A stretch of DNA of 12,500 nucleotides. Source: Eimeria necatrix (taxonomy: Eukaryota; Apicomplexa; Conoidasida; Eucoccidiorida; Eimeriidae). Below are positions 7,418 through 12,500 of this stretch, piece by piece. The position numbers were made by a program, and so were the translations under genes. The stretch spans positions 62,501 through 75,000 of the forward strand of contig NW_013652012.1 of the NCBI RefSeq assembly GCF_000499385.1, given 5' to 3'. The notes under the pieces were generated by a model. It was not told where the DNA came from, made no database searches, and saw only the letters and a list, made by a program, of their open reading frames with translations. The stretch's first letter is position 1. Each line of letters begins with the position of its first letter.

Positions 7418-7503
7418 TGTTGCTGTAACAAACCCGGAATACATTAGTCCTAAGTCTCCTTCAATTTATTATTTATTTAATTTATTTTGCATTTATAGTG
7501 CTC
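6925..7503 (-). other. 5' flank of the TBC1D23-like gene, no gene recognised
   Basis: Repeat-rich DNA upstream of the inferred start codon. The minus frame is open up to about 7308 but has no ATG. A pure CTG run spans 7380-7425 and an AT-rich block 7428-7500, which probably separates this gene from the candidate exon ending at 7504. Plus-strand GTGAGC (7101) and GTAAGC (7135) look like splice donors, but no plus-strand gene could be built. Confidence 0.5.
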
Positions 7504-7860
7504 TCAGCTGCTGCCGGGGCTCCATGCGGCCAGGCCGCTCAGCTGCTGCTGCATTTGCTGCTGCTGCTGCTGCTGTTGCGGCTGCGGCGGCGGCTGCTCT
7601 GCAGCCCTGCTGTTCATCCGCGCTGCAGCAGCAGCAGCGGCAGCAGCAGCAGCATTGCTTCTGTTCTTCAAAACTAAATTAATTGCAATTTCTCTTTTCT
7701 GCTGCTGCTCAAGATAGCTTCGTTCCCTCGCGAGACGGCTCTTGCTGCTGCGCTGCTGCAGCAGACACGCTCCATGTAAGCGCCGGCCCTTTGCCTCCCA
7801 CGCGGCGGCAGCAGCAGCAGCAACGGCAGCCAAGGGGGTTGCTGCTGCTGCTGCTGCTGC
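7504..7860 (-). CDS. Possible 3'-terminal exon of an unrecognised minus-strand gene
   Basis: The minus frame ends at TGA 7504-7506 and reads, from upstream, AWEAKGRRLHGACLLQQRSS, KSRLARERSYLEQQQKREIA, INLVLKNRSN, poly-Ala, ARMNSRAAEQPPPQP, poly-Gln and LSGLAAWSPGSS. The basic, helix-like middle stays open through an AT-rich patch (about 7660-7700) where a neighbouring frame stops, which favours this frame. The upstream limit is arbitrary. That neighbouring frame, starting at a plausible ATG near 7880, also reads MAQQKQGQ plus poly-Gln, so the choice is not secure. No domain is recognised. Confidence 0.35.
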   Translation of the reverse strand, partial: AAAAAAATPLAAVAAAAAAAWEAKGRRLHGACLLQQRSSKSRLARERSYLEQQQKREIAINLVLKNRSNAAAAAAAAAAARMNSRAAEQPPPQPQQQQQQQQMQQQLSGLAAWSPGSS

Positions 7861-7949
7861 TGTCCTTGCTTCTGTTGCGCCATTGTCTCTGTAGAAGAAC
7901 AGTGCTGCTGCACGTCTCCCACCTGCTGCTCGCCTCCCCGCCGCTCCCG

Positions 7950-7983
<34 letters not shown>

Positions 7984-8056
7984 TGCTGCTTCTGCATACC
8001 AACACAGCCCCGAATTGCCCCTCAGTCCCCGGCAGTAGCAGCAGTGGAGTGTGCTA

Positions 8057-8087
<31 letters not shown>

Positions 8088-8153
8088 CGCTGGCTCCGTG
8101 GCCCCAGCAGCAGCGGCCGTCTGCTGCTGCTGCTGCCTGCTGCTGCCTCTTTG

Positions 8154-8423
8154 CTAGGGTTTGCTGCAGCTCTCTTGTAGTGTCTCTGGCTCCGCAGCAG
8201 CAGCAGCAGCAGCAGTTGCTGCTGCAGCATCATTACTAGCAGCACGTTTATGTGGTGTGGGCCCTGGTGCCGCCTTAGCTGCTCTCCAGCCTGTTCTTTT
8301 TCCCCTAGCTGCTGCTGCACCTGCTGCTGCTGCTGCTGCTGCTGCTCTAGAGTGCAATTCTTGGCAGATCCATCTAAAGAAGAGCTCTTTTGTGTCTCTT
8401 TTGCTGCCCTTTTGCTTCTTCAT
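8154..8423 (-). CDS. Possible small basic protein or first exon, unrecognised
   Basis: A minus-strand ORF starting at an ATG in a GAAAATG context reads MKKQKGSKRDTKELFFRWIC, QELHSR, poly-Ala, RGKRTGWRAAKAAPGPTPHK, RAASNDAA, poly-Ala and EPETLQESCSKP, 89 residues. It is Lys/Arg-rich at the start. It would be transcribed divergently from SEC61 gamma, sharing the 8424-8714 interval. An internal GTAATG could be a donor leading to the exon at 7860-7504. It may equally be chance; a second minus frame across 8320-8054 is also open. Confidence 0.2.
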   Translation of the reverse strand: MKKQKGSKRDTKELFFRWICQELHSRAAAAAAAAGAAAARGKRTGWRAAKAAPGPTPHKRAASNDAAAATAAAAAAAEPETLQESCSKP

Positions 8424-8512
8424 TTTCTCATTTGTGGCCTTCTGGCCTTTTCGTGCTGCTGCCGTTTACCCCTTTTGCTGCTGCGCTGCTGCGGCGTCTG
8501 CGTTTGCTGCGC

Positions 8513-8544
<32 letters not shown>

Positions 8545-8667
8545 AGCTGCTGCAGCTGCTGCAGCGGCTGTCTGGGGTGTTTTGGGGCGGTTTTTGGCGC
8601 TGTTTGCGAATAAAAGGGTGGAAAGTGTTGAACAGTGGTTTATTGGTCTTAATTTTGCATTATTTTC

Positions 8668-8711
8668 TCCAAATTTATTCTTTTTTTGTCCAAATTTATT
8701 CTTTTTTTCAG
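8668..8711 (+). repeat. Duplicated pyrimidine tract and acceptor before the SEC61G start codon
   Basis: The 20-mer TCCAAATTTATTCTTTTTTT occurs twice, at 8668-8687 and 8689-8708, with a period of 21, and ends in CAG at 8709-8711. This is a textbook 3' splice site three bases before the SEC61 gamma ATG, so a 5' leader intron is likely. The upstream leader exon was not identified. Confidence 0.7.
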
Positions 8712-8714
8712 AAA

Positions 8715-9841
8715 ATGGTCCAATTAAACAAAGTCCCGAGCTTCCTGCTGGACCGCTCGCACCCGCTGGGCTTTTGGGTGACAGAGCTGGCGGACTTCGG
8801 CGCGGACTCTGTGCGCCTCGTGCGGAGGTATTTCGCATTTTTTTTGCAATTTTGCGGCTTTTTTGTTCCTTTTTCTCCCGTTTTTGTCCAATTTAATTCA
8901 ATTTATTTCAATTTATTTCATTTTATTTCTTTTTATTTCTTTTTATTTCGTTTTGTTTCTTTTTCTGCGCTTTTTTGGCCTCTTTTCGCCTTTTTTTGAC
9001 CTCTTTTCGGCCACTTGCGACTCGGCGCTTCCCGCGCCTCGCTCGCCTGTTTTGCGTTTTGGAATTTAAATAAATAATTTATTTATTTAATTAAGTTAAT
9101 TTAATTAGTCATTTAAATTAATTTTTAAATTAATTAATTTAATTAATTAATTTAATTAATTAATTAATTTAATTAATTAATTACTTGAATTAATTAGTTG
9201 CCAGTTAGTTGTTTTATTATCTGTTTTCTTTTTGGCCTTTTTGTGTTCTCTTTTTGTTTTTATTTCCTTTTTTATCATTTCCTTTTTTGTTTCTTTTTTG
9301 TTTCTTTTTATTTCTTTTTTGTTCCTTAATTTCCTTATTAGGTCTTTTTGTTCTTTTTTATTTCTGCTGTTTCCTTCTGTTTCTTTTTGTGTCTCTTTCA
9401 TTTCTTTTTAATTTCCTTCTTCGTCTTTATTTCATTTCTTTATTTCCCCTCTTCGTCTTCGAAGTTTTTTTTTAATTCTTTTGGAGTTCTTTTTTAATTT
9501 TAATTTGTTTTTAAACAAACTAAAATTAAAAAAGAACTCCTTTGGGTCATTTTTGCTCTTTTTTTGTCCTTTTTTGACCAAATAAGGAGCCTCATTAAAC
9601 TCACCACTTAAATAAGTTTTTAATTTGCAAAAAGTTGATTATTTAGTTCCATTTATTTCCATTTTGTTGCATTTTATTTTTATTTTTCTTTTTTTTCAGA
9701 TGCACAAAACCTGACGCCCGCGAATTCAAAAAGATCGCCTGGGCCTGCGCTGTTGGCTTTTTGCTGATGGGCTTTATTGGCTACGTAGTGAAGTTGGTTT
9801 TCATTCCCATCAACAACATTCTTGTGGGGCCTGGGGCCTAG
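8715..9841 (+). CDS. SEC61G: SEC61 gamma subunit of the ER protein translocon
   Basis: Two coding exons, 8715-8827 and 9700-9841, join as AG|A (Arg) at borders AG|GTATTT and TTTTCAG|A to give an 84-residue protein. Exon 1 encodes [20 protein letters not shown] and [18 protein letters not shown]; exon 2 encodes [40 protein letters not shown] and LVGPGA, then TAG. The CTKPD-REF-KIA block, the single membrane helix and the IPINNI-VG end are hallmarks of SEC61 gamma/SecE, here a tail-anchored partner of SEC61 alpha in the channel for secretory and membrane proteins. The human protein has 68 residues; the extra length is at the N-terminus. Unlike its neighbours the coding sequence has no homopolymer run. 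The start is the first ATG after the leader acceptor, with A at -3. Confidence 0.96.
9060..9197. repeat. A/T-only TTAATTAA-type low-complexity block
   Basis: Repeated TTAATTAA and TTTAATTAA words with only a few G or C. The block is self-complementary in many registers and lies inside the SEC61G intron. Confidence 0.85.
9483..9540. repeat. Near-perfect 28-bp inverted repeat in the SEC61G intron
   Basis: The left arm 9483-9510 begins GGAGTTCTTTTTTAATTTTA. The right arm 9513-9540 is its reverse complement apart from one mismatch, and only two bases separate the arms. It could be a foldback element or an intronic RNA hairpin. Confidence 0.9.
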
Positions 9842-9842
9842 T

Positions 9843-9879
<37 letters not shown>

Positions 9880-10430
9880 AGCGGCGGCGGCAGCAGCAGC
9901 GGCGGGATGCGCAGCGTCCGGTGCGTCGGTGAACTGGTCTTTCCTGCAGCGGCCTTCTGGGGTCTCTGGTCTGGGTCGCTGCAGCAGCAGCAGCTGCTGC
10001 TGCTGCTGCTGCAGCGGGGGCTGCTGCTGCAGCTGCCGCTGCTGCAGCAGCAGCAGCTGCTGCTGCTGCTGCTGCAGCGGGGGCTGCTGCTGCAGCTGCC
10101 GCTGCTGCAGCAGCGGCAGCAGCAGGCTGGGCAGGAGCTTCAGCAGCGCGCAGCAGCAGCTCCAGATGCTGCTGCTGCGGCAGAAGCAGACTGTGAGGTT
10201 GAGCCGTATTGGCTTGTTACCTCCAGCAGCAGCAGCAGCAGCTGCTGCTGCTGCTGCTGCTGCTGCTGCGAAAACGTGTCTAGACGAAGAGGCGCCAGGA
10301 AGGCGGGACAACAAATGCAGCGGCAAAAGAGCAGCAGCAGCAGCCACAGAGGCACAGAGCAGCAGCAGCAGCAGCTGCTGCTGCTGCTGCAGCAGCGCTG
10401 CAGCCCAGACAGACCGCAACTCTTTGTAAA
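9842..10430. repeat. CAG/CTG-rich 3' flank of SEC61G
   Basis: A CTG run starts four bases after the SEC61G stop (9845-9879), followed by alternating CAG and CTG tracts. Frames are open on both strands, but none has a recognisable domain. The most protein-like plus-strand segment (about 10132-10216, AAAAPDAAAAAEADCEVEPY) is not supported by anything else. This is probably the 3' UTR and intergenic DNA. Confidence 0.55.
9981..10106 (+). repeat. Exact 63-bp tandem duplication
   Basis: Two 63-bp units, 9981-10043 and 10044-10106, are identical over their full length and are followed by the start of a third. Each unit holds a CAG-to-CTG inversion, a CAGCGGGGG marker and a CTGCAG palindrome. Confidence 0.92.
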
Positions 10431-10533
10431 CTTGCTTCTCGTTGAGTGCCTTTCTAAAAACCTCTTTTGTTTAGTTCCTTTATTTGCTTTGTTTAGTCTT
10501 TTTGCTTCTTTGCTGCTGCACTTCGCGCTGCTG

Positions 10534-10566
<33 letters not shown>

Positions 10567-10607
10567 AGTCCAGACGCTTCAGCAAGATAGCTGCAGCTCA
10601 TTTGCAA
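10140..10607 (-). CDS. Weak minus-strand ORF, unrecognised
   Basis: 155 codons from an ATG at 10607. The readable parts are MQMSCSYLAEASG, KEAKRLNKANKGTKQKRFLE, RHSTRSKFTKSCGLSG and, near the end, EVTSQYGSTSQSASAAAAAS. The lysine-rich part derives from an A-rich strand, and the Cys/Leu runs between the parts look like out-of-frame CTG repeats. No domain, family or start context supports it, so it is listed as a candidate only. Confidence 0.2.
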
Positions 10608-10750
10608 ATAGATTCGATGGATTTCTTTTGTTTACTTTATTAATTCTATTTATTTTATTTTATTTATTTTAGATTAGTTTAAATTTATTTCTCCCAGTTC
10701 TCTCTTTTGCTCATTATTAGTTGCCCACACATTAGGTTCTTTCACCTATG
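10608..10750. other. AT-rich spacer, no gene seen
   Basis: T-rich words of the TTTATTTTATTT type on the plus strand, like the SEC61G intron. Nothing else was found. Confidence 0.5.
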
Positions 10751-10752
10751 CG

Positions 10753-10847
10753 CTGCTGCAGCTGCTGCTGCAGCTGCTGCTGCAGCTGCTGCTGCAGCTG
10801 CTGCTGCAGCTGCTGCTGCAGCTGCAGCTGCTGCTGCTGCTGCAGCT
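10753..10847. repeat. 12-bp array, unit CTGCTGCTGCAG
   Basis: Several tandem 12-bp units, each holding overlapping PstI-like CTGCAG and PvuII-like CAGCTG palindromes, with a shortened unit near the right end. Both strands read as poly-Ala in one frame. Confidence 0.9.
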
Positions 10848-10885
10848 GAAAATAAGTGTGCAGCTGCTGCTGCACACTTATTTTC
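10848..10885. repeat. Perfect 17-bp hairpin with 4-base loop
   Basis: The arm GAAAATAAGTGTGCAGC (10848-10864) is exactly mirrored by 10869-10885, with loop TGCT, and is followed by a T-rich stretch. It abuts the 12-bp array. Confidence 0.93.
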
Positions 10886-11027
10886 TTTTGGATTTGCTGC
10901 TGCATTCGTTTTTAAATTTCTCTCTTCGAAGCTGCAGCAGCCCCACATGTTCACAAAAGGTGCATTTGCTTCTGCACTTCTGAATGTGCATCTTAGGATG
11001 TCTTTATTCACATTTTCGAAGAAGGCC

Positions 11028-11214
11028 TGCTGCAGTTGCTGCTGCAGTTGCTGCTGCAGTTGCTGCTGCAGTTGCTGCTGCTGCTGCTGTTGCTGCTACA
11101 TCTGCTGCAGTTGCTGCTGCAATTGACGCTGCAGTTGCTGCTGCAATTGACGCTGCAGTTGCTGCTGCAGTTGCTGCTGCAGTTGCTGCTGCAGTTGCTG
11201 CTGCAGTTGCTGCA
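11028..11214. repeat. 12-bp array, unit TTGCTGCTGCAG
   Basis: Tandem 12-bp units, interrupted once by a short CTG/CTACATCTG stretch and twice by an AATTGACG variant, which itself recurs 24 bp apart. Plus-strand frames give LLLQ or AAAV tetrapeptide repeats without a surrounding gene. Confidence 0.9.
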
Positions 11215-11284
11215 GCGCCTTTTCCTCTAGCAAAGGGGCCCCTCAGGCAAACAGCCTCATATCTTAAATGGCCACAACAGCAAA

Positions 11285-11390
11285 ATAATAATTTTAAATA
11301 AATAAAAATAAAAAAGGGACTTTATCCTTGTGACTAAAAACATATTAATAATTCTAAATAAATAAATACAAATATAAAAGACTTTCCATT
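11285..11390. repeat. AT-rich imperfect direct duplication
   Basis: An ATAATAATTTTAAATAAATA block ending in AGGGACTTT (from about 11285) recurs about 59 bases on as TTAATAATTCTAAATAAATA ending in AAGACTTT. The copies have diverged by substitutions. Confidence 0.6.
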
Positions 11391-11418
11391 CTTTGGGGCT
11401 CCCTGCAAAGCGATCCAG

Positions 11419-11428
11419 TGTACGTACA
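11419..11428. promoter_or_regulatory. Palindrome TGTACGTACA, copy 3 (intergenic)
   Basis: A perfect copy, followed directly by CCCTAAG, a telomere-like unit. No gene is recognised beside it, so here it is not tied to a splice site. Confidence 0.4.
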
Positions 11429-11450
11429 CCCTAAGCTACACTTGATCCTT

Positions 11451-11540
11451 TGCTGCTGCTCTGCTGCTGCTCTGCTGCTGCTCTGCTCTGCTGCTGCTCT
11501 GCTGCTGCTCTGCTGCTGCTCTGCTGCTGCTCTGCTGCTG
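11451..11540 (+). repeat. 11-bp CTG-derived minisatellite, unit TCTGCTGCTGC
   Basis: Repeated TCTGCTGCTGC units with one short TCTGC unit. The 11-bp period shifts the frame at every unit, so the array is not coding. Confidence 0.9.
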
Positions 11541-11816
11541 GGGCCCCCTGAGACCCTCCTGAGGGCCCCTGTGGGGCCCCACAGAGCCCCAGACTCACGG
11601 GGGCCCCCCGGGGCCCCCCGGAGGTCCCTGGGGGCCCCTAGAAGCCCCTAAGGGCCTTTAGGGCCCCCTGGGGGACCTCAGGGGCCCCTGGGTTCACCTA
11701 GGGGCCTTTGAAGGCCTCTGGGGGCCCCCTGGGGGGCCCCTGGGGGCCCCCTGGGGGCCCCCAAATATCCCAGCAGCTTCACTGTGAGGCCCCCGGGGGC
11801 CCCCGGGGGCCCCTCA
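11540..11816. repeat. GGGGCCCC palindrome-rich GC block
   Basis: More than a dozen GGGCCC or GGGGCCCC cores with CTGGGGGCCCC-type surroundings. Compositionally it is unlike everything else in the window. No ORF with sensible content. Confidence 0.85.
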
Positions 11817-11867
11817 GTTCTTGTCCTCTACAGAAGAATGCAGATAGCCGCAGCAAGAGGTAGTCAC

Positions 11868-11945
11868 CAGCAGCAGCAGCAGCAGCAAGAGCAGCAGCAG
11901 CAGCCGCACGAACAGCAGCAGCAGCAGCAGGAGCAGCAGCAGGAA
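11868..11945 (+). repeat. Interrupted CAG tract, 3' flank of the peroxiredoxin gene
   Basis: CAG runs with GAG, CCG and CAC interruptions, just beyond the stop of the minus-strand peroxiredoxin. Probably 3' UTR or intergenic. Confidence 0.7.
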
Positions 11946-11991
11946 GATTGTTTTGGTTGTGTCGCCTCGTGGGCTGTGGGCAGCTATAAGT

Positions 11992-12500
11992 TCATTCAAT
12001 TTGTCTGCTGCTTTTCTTCAGTTTTGAGTTTTCAGATTTTGCGCAACTCAAAAAGCAGCAGCACGAACTAGTGCTGCTGCTGCTGCTGCTGCTGCTGCTG
12101 GCAGCAGCAGCCCTCATTTGCTGCAGGTGCCTGGCCACGGCCTCCTTGGTGGCCTCCATGGCCGGCTGCCCCTGCTGCCAGCAAGCCGGACAGACCTTGT
12201 CTTGGTTTGCTGCTGCATGCAAGTGGGAAATCATTGCTGCAGCACGAAGAGTCTCTGTGGGGCTGCGGCCGAGCTGCGTGTCTGCTGCTGCCAGCAGCCG
12301 CAGCAGCCTGTGGGGCCCCACAAGGGCGCAGCCCCGCAGCGCGAAGCCAGCAGCACTTAGCAGCCCGTAAGCAGCAGCAACTTCTCTCAAGAAATCCGAA
12401 GCTAAGGGAAACTGGAGGCCCCCGAGGCCTCCTGCTGCTGCTGGCAGCTCGCACCAGGCTTTGTGGCTGTGCACGCTGTCCACCGATATCCCCACCAGCT
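11992..12500 (-). CDS. 2-Cys peroxiredoxin, C-terminal part (runs off the window)
   Basis: The minus frame is open from the window edge to TGA at 11992-11994. It reads LVGISVDSVHSHKAW, then GGLGGLQFPLASDFLREVAA, AYGLLSAAGFALRGCALVG, DTQLGRSPTETLRAAAMISH and DKVCPACWQQGQPAMEATKE, matching typical 2-Cys peroxiredoxins (VIGVSVDS, SHLAW, GGLG, RG, LPVGRS, EVCPAGW). The Arg of ALRG is the conserved active-site arginine. The Cys of VCPACW is the resolving cysteine; the peroxidatic cysteine lies upstream, outside the window. The enzyme reduces hydrogen peroxide and organic hydroperoxides using thioredoxin. Oddities: the C-terminal YF of sensitive eukaryotic enzymes is missing (EAVARHLQQ instead), and about 40 extra residues follow, with a Ser run and a Lys-rich end (KSENSKLKKSSRQIE). 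Confidence 0.93.
   Translation of the reverse strand, partial: LVGISVDSVHSHKAWCELPAAAGGLGGLQFPLASDFLREVAAAYGLLSAAGFALRGCALVGPHRLLRLLAAADTQLGRSPTETLRAAAMISHLHAAANQDKVCPACWQQGQPAMEATKEAVARHLQQMRAAAASSSSSSSSSTSSCCCFLSCAKSENSKLKKSSRQIE

Larger units (their letters stand above)
8828..9699 (+). other. 872-base AT-rich intron of SEC61G
   Basis: GTATTT..TTTTTTCAG borders. The intron is T-rich on the coding strand with many TTTATTTC/TTTCTTTT words. It contains an almost pure A/T block (about 9060-9197), a long hairpin (9483-9540) and no CAG repeat. Confidence 0.9.

Noticed and set aside
7492..7497. TATAAA on the minus strand as a promoter for the TBC1D23-like gene
   Set aside because: It is more than 500 bases from the start, in AT-rich DNA where such words arise by chance, and apicomplexan promoters seldom rely on a TATA box.
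8428..8838. Minus-strand ORF of 136 codons across the SEC61G first exon
   Set aside because: It lies opposite a certain plus-strand exon and its acceptor; its sequence is the reverse complement of SEC61G and the T-rich leader.
9177..9475. Lys/Glu-rich minus ORF and Phe/Leu-rich plus ORF in the T-rich region
   Set aside because: Both are artefacts of the A/T-rich SEC61G intron, which is bounded by clear splice sites.
10753..11214. CRISPR-like or centromere-like array
   Set aside because: Contiguous 12-bp units without spacers, in eukaryotic DNA; simple minisatellites explain them.
11418..11651. Plus ORF starting at the palindrome and running through the 11-bp minisatellite
   Set aside because: The content is frame-shifted repeat units followed by the GGGGCCCC block; there is no protein-like segment.

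Overview
The window looks like nuclear DNA of a coccidian apicomplexan, most probably Eimeria. CAG/CTG trinucleotide repeats run through exons, introns and intergenic DNA in both orientations, so even conserved proteins carry runs of Ala, Gln, Ser, Leu or Cys. Internal telomere-like AAACCCT arrays occur as well, and introns have GT..AG borders with T-rich acceptors. This combination is known from the repeat-rich segments of Eimeria chromosomes. The species call is inferred from sequence character only.

Three conserved genes can be recognised. (1) On the minus strand, about 6924 down to 758 and possibly 480, lies a large split gene for a TBC1D23-like trafficking adaptor. It has a TBC half (6924-4906), a rest-of-TBC plus rhodanese-like part (about 4795-2423), a low-complexity linker (2188-1270) and a C-terminal PH-like domain (1206-758). 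(2) On the plus strand, 8715-9841, is a complete two-exon gene for SEC61 gamma, the small subunit of the ER translocon, split by an 872-base AT-rich intron. (3) On the minus strand, 12500 down to 11992, is the 3' part of a 2-Cys peroxiredoxin gene that runs off the right edge. Weaker coding candidates sit at 27-221 (+), 7504-7860 (-), 8154-8423 (-) and 10140-10607 (-).

From left to right the layout is: a possible convergent plus-strand gene end; an AT-rich intron; the TBC1D23-like gene with telomere-like arrays in two introns; a repeat-rich spacer with weak minus-strand coding signal (6925-8430); SEC61 gamma; about 2.1 kb (9842-11990) without a recognised gene but full of tandem and inverted repeats (a 63-bp duplication, 12-bp CTGCAG arrays, a perfect hairpin, an 11-bp CTG-derived minisatellite and a GGGGCCCC block); and the peroxiredoxin 3' end. 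The three conserved genes have housekeeping roles in secretion, endosome-to-Golgi traffic and redox defence. Nothing shows that they act as one unit.

The most unusual structure is the intron at 552-757. It carries two telomere-like arrays in opposite orientation that would fold into a long hairpin bringing its two splice sites together. A palindrome, TGTACGTACA, recurs four times (one copy with a mismatch), twice exactly at an inferred splice border.
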